This document shows positions 27,241 through 34,756 of a DNA stretch of 38,132 nt, one piece after another; position 1 is the first letter of the stretch; every line of letters starts with the position of its first letter. The position numbers and the translations under genes are program-made. The stretch is from an uncultured Lachnospiraceae bacterium. GTDB taxonomy: Bacteria; Bacillota; Clostridia; Lachnospirales; Lachnospiraceae. Below the pieces are notes generated by a model that ran no database searches, was not told the origin of the DNA, and saw nothing but the letters and a program-made list of their open reading frames with translations. Location: positions 1 through 38,132 of the forward strand of contig UQVK01000026.1 in the NCBI GenBank assembly GCA_900544445.1. The letters are read 5' to 3'.

Positions 27241-27927
27241 TCAGGCCGGAGCGCGTTTTACAACGGCGTACATGATGGTGGGAAAATCCGGAATGATGGA
27301 AGTCATTCCGCTTTCCAGGAGGAGCAGAGATCCGGCTTGTATCTCTGCTTTCAGGGTTTCAAAGCTGACCGTTCGGCAGGAGGTTGCCGCAACGCAGACC
27401 TCTCTGCCGGACCGGCGGTGCACCCTTTTCTCCAGGTGAAAAGCCTGGGAAGCATCCGTACGCCATTCCTCCGTTCCGTTTCCCATGGTGCAGATCAGGG
27501 CAATTCCTTCATCCTGCAGCTGCTCATAAAGAAAGCGGTAAAAGCGGGCTCTGTCTTTCTCTTCGACCAGCATGTGGAGAACGGAAACGGCATAGATAAA
27601 ATCATATGTTCCGGAAAGCCTTTCGGTCAGACAGTCCAGAACCTGAAAAGAATCCGCATATTCCGGAAATTGTTTCCGGCAGTATTTGACCGCTTCAGTC
27701 GAAACATCCGTGGCAAGAACCGGATAGCCATTCTGAAGCAGATATGCCGCATCCCGGCCCTCTCCGCAGCCAATTTCAAGAATTGCGGAGGCTTTTGAGA
27801 CCTGATATTTGTTCATGATTTCCAGAACAATGGGAGACGGTGCTTCAGAGAACCAGTGAAGAGACTGCTCATGAATCTGTCGATATCTGTCGTCATACGC
27901 CTGATAGTAACTTTTTGACTGTGCCAT
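27241..27927 (-). CDS. Class I SAM-dependent methyltransferase
   Basis: This 228-residue protein has the Rossmann-type SAM-binding motif I ILEIGCGEGRDAAYLL (residues 49-64), acidic motif II ATDVSTEAVKYC, and YDFIYAVSVLHML (motif IV region). It is most like small-molecule methyltransferases of the tellurite-resistance TehB / UbiE-like type; the substrate is unknown. Transcribed toward the bgl operon, tail to tail, with 46 nt between stops and no obvious terminator. ATG at 27927 has AGAAGGGA upstream. Confidence 0.85.
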   Translation of the reverse strand: MAQSKSYYQAYDDRYRQIHEQSLHWFSEAPSPIVLEIMNKYQVSKASAILEIGCGEGRDAAYLLQNGYPVLATDVSTEAVKYCRKQFPEYADSFQVLDCLTERLSGTYDFIYAVSVLHMLVEEKDRARFYRFLYEQLQDEGIALICTMGNGTEEWRTDASQAFHLEKRVHRRSGREVCVAATSCRTVSFETLKAEIQAGSLLLLESGMTSIIPDFPTIMYAVVKRAPA

Positions 27928-27979
27928 AAATTCCCATCCCTTCTCATTTTCAGCTTCCGGTTGTTTTTTCTTTAGTCCT

Positions 27980-28009
27980 ATGTTATCATAATTTTATCTT
28001 TTATATCAA
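27980..28009 (-). promoter_or_regulatory. Candidate promoter of the methyltransferase gene
   Basis: On the minus strand TTGATA (28009-28004) and TAACAT (27985-27980) are 18 nt apart in an AT-rich stretch. Confidence 0.45.
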
Positions 28010-28156
28010 TTCATTTTCGGCATATCTGAATGCTGCGATTCAAACGGTTCGTTTTGTGAAAACCCTTATTTTTCTGAAATCTTATCTTTTATCAATTCTG
28101 ATTTCTGTCTGTCCAGGAACAGGGAATGGAGTGCCTGGCTGTATCAGGGGAAACAG

Positions 28157-29086
28157 GTGATTCGCCCGAATCTCCTGCAGAAGCAGAGCCCGGTACAGGC
28201 GGTACCGGAATATGCGGCACAGTACAAGCATATACGAGATATGGTTCACATGCTCTATGAAGGTGAGGTGGAGCTCCTTTTGCTGGCTCTGGAAAACCAG
28301 ACGGAGATTGATTACAGCGAACCGCTCCGTGTCATGGAATTTGATGCGGCAGATTACCGCAGGCAGGTCAGACTGATAGAAGAGGAGAACAGAAAACGGT
28401 TTGGAATAAAAACAGGACTCCCGGCGTTCGCAAAAGAGGATCGTATTACGCCGGTGATTACGCTGGTTCTGTATTTCGGCGAAGAGGAATGGGAAAAGCC
28501 GAGAAGCCTGCATGATATGCTGAAGTTTACAGAGAAAAGTGAGATACTTAGACCCTTTGTACCGGATTATCCGATTCATGTGCTTTCTGTTCAGAGGGAT
28601 ATCGACATCAGCCTTCTGCATACGGAGCTAAAGCAGGTGATCGGCTTCCTGCAGCATCAGAAGGAAGGAGACGGCCTGAAACGATATGTGGAAGAAAACA
28701 GGGAAGTGTTCAGCCATCTGAGCGCAGCGGGAGCATTGTTTCTGTCTGCGGCGGCAAAGGGGACGAAACTGTTGAAGGGATTAAATAAAAAGGAGGAATC
28801 GTGCGATATGTTTAAAGCGTTGGATGATATTTATGAGAGCGGAGTGGCTGAAGGAAGAAAGCTGGGACAGAAGGAGGCAGAAGCGAGAGGGGAAAGACGC
28901 GGAGAAAAACGAGGGGAAAAGCGTGGAGAAAAACGTGGAGAAAAGCGAGGAGAAAAACGAGGGGAAGAGCGGTTTGCGGCCCTTTCGGAAAGACTGCTTC
29001 GGGATGCGCGGCTGGAGGATCTGAAACGTGCAATCGGAGACAGGGAATATCGAGGGAGGCTGTACAGGGAATACAGGCTGAGGTGA
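28157..29086 (+). CDS. Rpn-family nuclease, 5'-truncated (probable relic)
   Basis: The 309-residue frame starting at GTG 28157 is related to the Rpn-type gene at 14.7 kb: it shares LENQTEIDYSEPLRVMEFDAADY (catalytic ExQ-type element), RITPVITLVLYFGEEEWEKPRSLHDML and the C-terminal tail FAALSERLLRDARLEDLKRAI...RGRLYREY. The family N-terminus (an ADLFNG-like segment and start) is missing. The frame stays open upstream to 27992 and still encodes REWSAWLYQGKQVIRPN, which resembles the continuation of the family N-terminus, but there is no ATG, GTG or TTG before 28157. The GTG has only a weak AGGGG. The gene therefore seems to have lost its 5' end and may not be expressed. Seven GEKR-type repeats precede the tail. 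Confidence 0.6.
   Translation: MIRPNLLQKQSPVQAVPEYAAQYKHIRDMVHMLYEGEVELLLLALENQTEIDYSEPLRVMEFDAADYRRQVRLIEEENRKRFGIKTGLPAFAKEDRITPVITLVLYFGEEEWEKPRSLHDMLKFTEKSEILRPFVPDYPIHVLSVQRDIDISLLHTELKQVIGFLQHQKEGDGLKRYVEENREVFSHLSAAGALFLSAAAKGTKLLKGLNKKEESCDMFKALDDIYESGVAEGRKLGQKEAEARGERRGEKRGEKRGEKRGEKRGEKRGEERFAALSERLLRDARLEDLKRAIGDREYRGRLYREYRLR
28885..28972 (+). repeat. Tandem 12-bp repeats encoding (R)GEKR
   Basis: About seven imperfect copies of a 12-bp unit close to CGAGGAGAAAAA lie inside the Rpn-like gene and encode RGE(K/R)R repeats. Synonymous differences between copies show the array is not freshly expanded. It forms a charged, probably flexible or helical linker. Confidence 0.8.
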
Positions 29087-29118
29087 TAGAATGAATGAAG
29101 AGACTTTTTCTGTGTATA

Positions 29119-29147
29119 TTGCCCTTGTCCTTTCTGTCTGATAAAAT
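29119..29147 (+). promoter_or_regulatory. Promoter of the DUF4038 glycoside hydrolase
   Basis: TTGCCC (29119-29124) and TAAAAT (29142-29147) are 17 nt apart, about 50 nt upstream of the gene. Confidence 0.5.
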
Positions 29148-29206
29148 CTTCCCATAAGAGCCTATTTGATAATGGCAGAGAAGCAGGAGAGGGAGGAACA
29201 GTAATT

Positions 29207-30787
29207 ATGGAAAATATATCTGAAAACTTTTCCGAAATAACTTCCGAAAGATGTTATTTTACTCCGCAGATCCCCAAATGGGGCATTCAGGAGGTGACCG
29301 TAAACGGTCCGCAGGAGGAAAATCCGTTTACGGACCATTGGATTCGCGGATGTTTCAGGGGAAAAAGCGAAACAGTGGAAGCGGAGGGCTTCTACGACGG
29401 TGAGGGACGTTACCTGGTTCGTTTCATGCCCTCTTTTGAAGGAGAATACCAGTTTGAGATCCGGGCGGATTTCCTGGAGGAAGTGAAGAAGGGAAGCTTT
29501 CAGGTGCTTCCTGCCGAAGCGGGAAATCACGGGCCTGTCCGTGTGGCGAACACTTGGCATTTTGCCTATGAGGATGGAACGCCATACTACCCGGTGGGAA
29601 CCACCTGTTATGTGTGGGAGCTTCAGGACGACGCTCGGATTGAGGAAACGCTGATCAGCCTGAAGGAGGCCGGGTTTAACAAGATCCGCTTCTGCATTTT
29701 TCCCAAACATTATGACTATAATCTGAAGGAGCCCCGTTCCTATCCCTATGAGGGGACGCCCATGGACAGCGGTGTGCTCACGAAGGAGAATTTCTGGGAA
29801 TACACGGGAAAGACGGAGGGGAATCACTGGGATTTCACCCGGTTCAATCCGGCGCATTTTCAGCATATGGAAAAGTGTATAGCCGCTCTCGAAAAGCTTG
29901 GAATCGAAGCGGACCTCATCGTGATGCATCCGTATGACCGGTGGGGCTTTTCCAGTATGACGAAGGAGCAGGACGATCTGTACTGGAACTATGTGACCGC
30001 CCGTTTTTCCGCTTTTCATAATGTCTGGTGGTCACTGGCCAATGAATATGATCTGATGAAGAAAAAGACGCTGGAGGACTGGGAACGTTATGCGAAAATC
30101 CTGTGCGAAAAGGATCCTTACCGCCATCTGCGTTCCATCCATAACTGTGGGCCGTTTTATGATTATGCCAGACCCTGGGTAACCCACTGCAGCATCCAGA
30201 GGCAGGAGCTGTATCGAACGGCAGAGCTTACGGACGAATGGAGGGAACGCTACCGTAAGCCGGTGGTGCTGGACGAGATCTCCTATGAGGGAAATATTCA
30301 GTACGGCTGGGGAAATATCACCGGAGAAGAGATGGTGCGCCGTTTTTGGGAGGCGGCCTGCCGGGGCGGCTATCCGCAGCATGGGGAGACGTATCTGTCT
30401 CCGGATGAGGTTCTCTGGTGGTCCCATGGAGGGCAGCTTCATGGGGAGAGCTGGAAGCGCGTCCGGTTTCTGCGCGCCATTCTGGAGGAAACGCCCGGCT
30501 GCGGCCTGGCGCCCCGGCGCCGGGAATGGGACGAGGTCTGCTGTGTGCCGCAGACGGAGGCGGGAAATGCTCTGTGCAGCTATTATCTGTTCTATTACAG
30601 CTTTATGCGGCCTTCCTTCCGGGATTTTTATTTTGATGAGGATACGCTCTTTGAGGTGGAGGTGATCGACACCTGGAATATGACGGTGGAGAAAAGAGGA
30701 ACCTTTTTGGGGCATTTCCGGGTGGAACTGCCCGGAAGGCAGTATATGGCAGTCAGAATCAGAAAAAATGAGAATTTTGTGAAATGA
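29207..30787 (+). CDS. Apiosidase-like glycoside hydrolase (DUF5060-DUF4038-DUF5605)
   Basis: This 526-residue cytoplasmic protein (no signal peptide) has an N-terminal DUF5060 beta domain (about 14-100, with FTDHWIRGCFRG and FMPSFEGEYQFEI), a TIM-barrel DUF4038 catalytic domain (about 105-400) related to GH140 apiosidases, and a C-terminal DUF5605 beta domain (about 440-520). The likely catalytic acids are E280 in WWSLANEYD and E357 in VLDEISYEG, in the positions expected for beta-strands 4 and 7. GGAGG lies 10 nt before the ATG. It has no sugar transporter next to it, so its substrate, probably a plant-glycan or glycoconjugate fragment, must come in through a system encoded elsewhere. Confidence 0.88.
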   Translation: MENISENFSEITSERCYFTPQIPKWGIQEVTVNGPQEENPFTDHWIRGCFRGKSETVEAEGFYDGEGRYLVRFMPSFEGEYQFEIRADFLEEVKKGSFQVLPAEAGNHGPVRVANTWHFAYEDGTPYYPVGTTCYVWELQDDARIEETLISLKEAGFNKIRFCIFPKHYDYNLKEPRSYPYEGTPMDSGVLTKENFWEYTGKTEGNHWDFTRFNPAHFQHMEKCIAALEKLGIEADLIVMHPYDRWGFSSMTKEQDDLYWNYVTARFSAFHNVWWSLANEYDLMKKKTLEDWERYAKILCEKDPYRHLRSIHNCGPFYDYARPWVTHCSIQRQELYRTAELTDEWRERYRKPVVLDEISYEGNIQYGWGNITGEEMVRRFWEAACRGGYPQHGETYLSPDEVLWWSHGGQLHGESWKRVRFLRAILEETPGCGLAPRRREWDEVCCVPQTEAGNALCSYYLFYYSFMRPSFRDFYFDEDTLFEVEVIDTWNMTVEKRGTFLGHFRVELPGRQYMAVRIRKNENFVK

Positions 30788-30809
30788 ATGGGGAAAGGCA
30801 AAAAAGGTA

Positions 30810-30840
30810 TTGACTGGAAGCGGGGGGCAGGTGTTAAAAT
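30810..30840 (+). promoter_or_regulatory. Promoter of the nickel-type transporter/lar operon
   Basis: TTGACT (30810-30815) and TAAAAT (30835-30840) are 19 nt apart, longer than optimal, which is often seen at regulated promoters. The -10 is embedded in the imperfect palindrome GGTGTTA-AAA-TAATACC (30830-30846), and a matching half-site GGTATT overlaps the -35. Confidence 0.55.
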
Positions 30841-30846
30841 AATACC

Positions 30847-31047
30847 CGGCTCCGGCAATGCAGCATTGCCAATAAGCGGAATATTCCAAGAATATTTCAG
30901 ATATTTTCCAGAAGGAAAATCAGGTGCGGATAAAGCTGCAGCAGAAGGGGCATAAGCTTTTCAGAAAAAAAGAATATTTTACGTGATACAGACGCCATGA
31001 AGGCATCAGAATCCCCTCAGGGGAGAAGAGCTTCATGGCGTTTTTTT
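30847..31047 (+). promoter_or_regulatory. Structured leader RNA with terminator, possible attenuator
   Basis: After the promoter the leader contains GGCAATG-CAG-CATTGCC (30854-30870), the palindrome GGAATATTCC (30878-30887), ATTTTCC-AGAA-GGAAAAT (30903-30920), AAAGCT...AGCTTT (30932-30960), and finally an 11-bp stem ACGCCATGAAG/CTTCATGGCGT (30992-31041) with an inner CCCC/GGGG hairpin, followed by TTTTTTT. The terminator ends 35 nt before the first gene and downstream of the promoter, so it must be bypassed. I cannot match the leader to a known riboswitch with confidence. Confidence 0.6.
30992..31047 (+). terminator. Intrinsic terminator within the leader
   Basis: A perfect 11-bp stem with a nested 4-bp hairpin is followed by seven T residues. 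It could also stop transcripts arriving from the upstream glycoside hydrolase gene. Confidence 0.85.
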
Positions 31048-31082
31048 GACGTTAATGCGCGAGTTTTTTAATGGAGGAAAGA

Positions 31083-32729
31083 ATGAAAAGAAAAAGCATG
31101 ACAGCGGCGCTCTGCGCGGTTCTGCTTCTGGCATCCGCCATTCTCGGCGGATGTCAAAGAACGGACACGGAACAGACAGCATCGGAAGCGGCGGGTTCCC
31201 AGGAGGCGGCCGCACAGCAGAAGGCAGAGGAAACTTCGGTCATCGTGACCATGCCGACGACCTCGGAGCCGGAGGCGGGTTTTGATCCGGTTTACGGCTG
31301 GGGAGCGGGAGAGCATGTGCATGAGCCGCTGATTCAGAGTACGCTGACCACCACTACGGCGGATCTGGAGATCGGGATGGATCTGGCTGTGGATTACTCG
31401 GTGTCGGAGGACGGTCTGCTGTGGACAGTGACCATCCGGGATGACGTCTATTTTACGGACGGAGAGAAGCTGACCGCTTCGGATGTGGCCTTTACCTATA
31501 ACCTCTGTGCCGAAAACAGCAGCGTGAATGATTTTACCATGCTGGAGAGCGCGGTGGCGGTGGATGAGGTCACGGTGGAATTTCATATGAACCGGCCTTT
31601 TTCCATCTGGCCTTATACCATGGCGATTGTAGGAATCGTGCCGGAGCACGCCTATGATGAAAATTATGGAAGCAATCCCATTGGCTCCGGCCGTTACATT
31701 CTGCGGCAGTGGGACAGGGGACAGCAGGTGATTCTGGAGGCCAATCCTGATTATTACGGCGGAGAGGTGAAAATGAAGCGGGTCACCGTCCTTTTCATGG
31801 AAGAAGACGCGGCGCTTGCGGCCGCCATGGCCGGGCAGGTGGACGTGGCGCACACCGCCGCTTCCTATGCGGATCAGACGCTGGAGGGTTATGGCCTTAT
31901 GCGGGTGGAGAGTGTGGACAACCGGGGAATCAATCTGCCGACTGTGGCCGCCCACGACGAGAATGGCGTGACGGTGGGAAACGATGTGACCAGCGACATC
32001 GCCATCCGCCGGGCCATCAACATCGGGATCGACCGGGAGGAAATGATAGAGAACGTGCTGAATGGTTACGGGACGCCGGCCTACAGTGTTTGTGACAAAC
32101 TGCCCTGGTACAACGAGGCTTCCGAGGTGGCATACGATCCGGATGAGGCGGTGCGCATTCTGGAGGAAGCGGGCTGGAAGGAAGGTGAGGACGGCATCCG
32201 GGAAAAGGACGGGGTGCGCGCTGCCTTTACGCTGATGTATCAGCCGGATGATTCGGTGCGGCAGGCGCTTGCAGCGGATCTGGCCAATCAGTGCGCCCGC
32301 CTTGGCATAGAGGTGACGATTGAGGGCGCGGGCTGGGACGTGGCCTATACCAACGCTCTTTCTCAGCCGCTGGTGTGGGGCTGGGGCGCCCATACCCCCA
32401 TGGAGCTGTATAATATTTACCATACGGCGGAAGGAAGCGACAGCGCCCGGTATTCCCCCTATTCCAATGAAACGGTGGACGCATACATGGATGAAGCGCT
32501 TGCGGCGGACAGTCTGGAGGAATCCTACGAGCTGTGGCAGAAGGCGCAGTGGGACGGCAGTACGGGAGTGACTCAGGAAGGAGACATCCCCTGGGTGTGG
32601 CTGTGCAACGTGGACCATCTGTATTATGTGAGGGATGGACTGCAGATTGCAGAGCAGAAAATCCATCCACACGGTCATGGCTGGTCCCTGGTCAATAACG
32701 TGGATCAATGGTTATATGTCACACCCTGA
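31083..32729 (+). CDS. Peptide/nickel ABC transporter substrate-binding lipoprotein (NikA-like)
   Basis: This 548-residue extracellular lipoprotein has a signal peptide ending in the lipobox LGGC (cysteine 24) and belongs to SBP family 5. The family stretch VTIRDDVYFTDGEKLTASDVAFTYN (about 113-137) and the QVILEANPDYYGG segment are evident. Near the C-terminus residues 528-532 read HPHGH (H528, H530, H532), a possible metal-ligand cluster that peptide-only binding proteins usually lack. With larB and larC downstream, nickel (or a nickel chelate) is the likely ligand; this is inference and di/oligopeptides remain possible. Start ATG 31083 is preceded by GGAGG; an ATG at 31071 overlaps that site. 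Confidence 0.9.
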   Translation: MKRKSMTAALCAVLLLASAILGGCQRTDTEQTASEAAGSQEAAAQQKAEETSVIVTMPTTSEPEAGFDPVYGWGAGEHVHEPLIQSTLTTTTADLEIGMDLAVDYSVSEDGLLWTVTIRDDVYFTDGEKLTASDVAFTYNLCAENSSVNDFTMLESAVAVDEVTVEFHMNRPFSIWPYTMAIVGIVPEHAYDENYGSNPIGSGRYILRQWDRGQQVILEANPDYYGGEVKMKRVTVLFMEEDAALAAAMAGQVDVAHTAASYADQTLEGYGLMRVESVDNRGINLPTVAAHDENGVTVGNDVTSDIAIRRAINIGIDREEMIENVLNGYGTPAYSVCDKLPWYNEASEVAYDPDEAVRILEEAGWKEGEDGIREKDGVRAAFTLMYQPDDSVRQALAADLANQCARLGIEVTIEGAGWDVAYTNALSQPLVWGWGAHTPMELYNIYHTAEGSDSARYSPYSNETVDAYMDEALAADSLEESYELWQKAQWDGSTGVTQEGDIPWVWLCNVDHLYYVRDGLQIAEQKIHPHGHGWSLVNNVDQWLYVTP

Positions 32730-32760
32730 CCAGTAACGATCAATGGGAATGGAGGACGAA

Positions 32761-33762
32761 TTGAAAAGGACTTCGTTTTTTCTGTTAAAAAATTTCATGA
32801 AAATGCTCCTGCTGCTTCTTGCGGTCAGCGCCGTCACCTTCGCGCTGGTGAGCCTTTCTCCCATCGATCCGCTCCAGGCCAATGTGGGACAGGCGGTGCT
32901 GGGAACCATGAGCGAAGAACAGCGGGAAAAGCTGGAGGAATACTGGGGCGTAAACGAACCGCCTCTGAAACGGTATCTGGGATGGCTGTCGGACGCCCTG
33001 CGGGGGGATATGGGAACCTCTCTTTTATACCGAAGGCCGGTATGGGAGGTGATTGGAGAAAAGCTGGGAAACTCGCTCCTTCTGCTCGCCGTCTCCTGGC
33101 TCCTTTCCGGGTTCCTGGGCTTTGCTTTGGGCGTGGTTGCAGGGGCGAACGCCGGCAGGTGGCCGGATAAGCTGATCCGTGGCTACTGCCTGGTAATCGC
33201 AGGGACGCCGGTGTTCTGGCTGGCGCTGCTGCTGCTTCTGGTGTTCGCCGTACAGTTAGGCTTATTTCCGGTGGCGCTGAGCGTTCCTATCGGCATGGAT
33301 GCGGATCAGGTTACTCTGGCGGACCGGCTGTATCACGCGGTGCTTCCCGCTCTCACCTTAAGTATCACGGGCGTGTCCAACATCGCCCTGCACACCAGGG
33401 AGAAAATGATAGAGGTCATGGAGAGCGACTACATGCTGTTTGCCCGTGCCAGAGGAGAAAGAAAATGGCGTCGGATCAGAAGGCATGGACTGAGAAATCT
33501 CCTGCTTCCCGTCATCACCCTGCAGTTTGCGTCCGTCAGCGAAATCATCGGGGGCTCCGTTCTGGTGGAACAGGTCTTTTCCTATCCGGGACTGGGGCAG
33601 GCGGCGGTGACCGCAGGCCTTGGAAGCGACGTGCCCCTTCTTATGGGGATCACCGTGGTGACTGCGGCCATCGTCTTTGTCGGAAATTTTCTGGCGGATC
33701 TTCTGTATGGCGTGGTGGACCCGCGGATGCGCAGGGGAAGGAGGGAGAAGGCTTCGGTATGA
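32761..33762 (+). CDS. Peptide/nickel ABC transporter permease (NikB-like)
   Basis: This 333-residue membrane subunit has six helices and the DppB/NikB features: an N-terminal SPIDPLQANVG loop, TAGTPVFWLALLLL-like fourth helix region (here IAGTPVFWLALLLLL) and the EAA loop ARARGERKWRRIRRHGLRNLLLPV that contacts the ATPase. The preferred start is TTG at 32761, because GGAGG (32751-32755) lies 5 nt upstream; the in-frame ATGs at 32743 and 32749 have no ribosome-binding site or overlap it. Its stop overlaps the next permease by ATGA. Confidence 0.9.
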   Translation: MKRTSFFLLKNFMKMLLLLLAVSAVTFALVSLSPIDPLQANVGQAVLGTMSEEQREKLEEYWGVNEPPLKRYLGWLSDALRGDMGTSLLYRRPVWEVIGEKLGNSLLLLAVSWLLSGFLGFALGVVAGANAGRWPDKLIRGYCLVIAGTPVFWLALLLLLVFAVQLGLFPVALSVPIGMDADQVTLADRLYHAVLPALTLSITGVSNIALHTREKMIEVMESDYMLFARARGERKWRRIRRHGLRNLLLPVITLQFASVSEIIGGSVLVEQVFSYPGLGQAAVTAGLGSDVPLLMGITVVTAAIVFVGNFLADLLYGVVDPRMRRGRREKASV

Positions 33763-34592
33763 AGGAGAGGATACGGATCAACGGTCGAAAAAGGACGCTT
33801 CTTCTTTTTCTGACAGCGGCAGTTCTGCTGGCGGGAATCGGCGTGGCCGGAGCCTTTTGCCACGATGCGGCTTCTGTGACCGATTTTTCCCGGAAGGATC
33901 GGATGCCCTGCCTGGCGTATCCCTTCGGCACGGACTGGATGGGAAGGGATATGCTGAAAAGGACGCTGGCCGGACTTTCCCTGAGTCTGCGGATCGGCCT
34001 GCTGACGGCAGGGATCAGCGCCTGCCTGGCTCTGGTGCTGGGAACGGCCGCTGCGGTGGCGGGCAGATGGGTGGACGCCTGTATCGGCTTTGTCATTGAT
34101 ATGCTCATGGGGATTCCCCATATTCTGCTGCTCCTGCTGATTTCCTATGCCTGCGGTAAGGGAATGCGCGGCGTGGTGATTGGCGTGGCGTTCACCCACT
34201 GGCCCTCCCTGGCCCGCCTGATCCGGGGAGAGGTTCTGCAGCTAAAGGAGAGCGAGTACGTCCAGACCGCTGTCAGGCTTGGAACAGGACGGCTGCGGAT
34301 TGCGGTCAGGCACATGCTGCCCCATCTGTTTCCCCAGTTTGCGGTGGGGCTGGTGCTCATGTTTCCCCATGCCGTTCTGCATGAGGCGAGCATCACCTTT
34401 CTGGGCTTCGGCCTGCCCAGCGAGGAACCTGCCATCGGCGTGATCCTTTCAGAAAGCATGCGCTACCTGATCACGGGAAACTGGTGGCTCGCCCTGTTTC
34501 CCGGCCTGATGCTGGTTCTGACCGTGATGCTTTTTTATGCGGCGGGAGGCGCTCTGAAAAAGCTGCTCGATCCTGCCAGCGCGCAGGAGTGA
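33759..34592 (+). CDS. Peptide/nickel ABC transporter permease (NikC-like)
   Basis: This 277-residue partner permease begins MKERIRINGRKRTLLLFLTAA and shows the DppC/NikC motif YPFGTDWMGRDMLKRTLAGLSLSLRIGL (about 49-76), a MLMGIPHILLLLLISY helix, the EAA loop VRLGTGRLRIAVRHMLPHLFPQ and the ITFLGFGLPSEEPAIGVIL motif near 210. It overlaps nikB-like by four bases, implying translational coupling. After its stop comes a 164-nt spacer with three hairpins before the first ATPase gene. Confidence 0.92.
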   Translation: MKERIRINGRKRTLLLFLTAAVLLAGIGVAGAFCHDAASVTDFSRKDRMPCLAYPFGTDWMGRDMLKRTLAGLSLSLRIGLLTAGISACLALVLGTAAAVAGRWVDACIGFVIDMLMGIPHILLLLLISYACGKGMRGVVIGVAFTHWPSLARLIRGEVLQLKESEYVQTAVRLGTGRLRIAVRHMLPHLFPQFAVGLVLMFPHAVLHEASITFLGFGLPSEEPAIGVILSESMRYLITGNWWLALFPGLMLVLTVMLFYAAGGALKKLLDPASAQE

Positions 34593-34622
34593 GGCGGATG
34601 TGGCGGACGCGTTACAGTTACA

Positions 34623-34742
34623 CCCCAACCACGCACTTGCTGTGTGGTTGGGGGCCAATATGATTCAACAGGCGATTTGGCTTCGCAAAGCGAACTTTAA
34701 ATGCCAAATCGCCCGATACTGGTCACCTTGTGACCAGTATCG
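34623..34742 (+). repeat. Three consecutive hairpins between permease and ATPase genes
   Basis: CCCCAACCACGCA pairs with TGTGTGGTTGGGG (34623-34653, one G-T). GGCGATTTGGC (34671-34681) pairs with GCCAAATCGCC (34703-34713) and encloses TTCGC-AAA-GCGAA. CGATACTGGTCAC (34714-34726) pairs perfectly with GTGACCAGTATCG (34730-34742), whose last base is part of the GAGGAG ribosome-binding site. None has a T-run. They probably protect or process the mRNA and tune translation of the ATPase. Confidence 0.8.
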
Positions 34743-34756
34743 AGGAGTGGCGTGAA

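Noticed and set aside
30847..31047. Assignment of the leader as a NiCo riboswitch
   Set aside because: The genes fit, but I could not recognise the conserved junction bases, so only an unclassified structured leader is reported.
31068..32708. Long minus-strand reading frame (546 codons) opposite the substrate-binding protein gene
   Set aside because: It is antisense to a gene with signal peptide, lipobox and full family match; it has no ribosome-binding site and its translation is His/Arg/Gly-rich without domains.
34623..34653. CRISPR-like repeat or transposon end
   Set aside because: Only one copy is present, with no target duplication or transposase nearby; it is treated as an intergenic hairpin.
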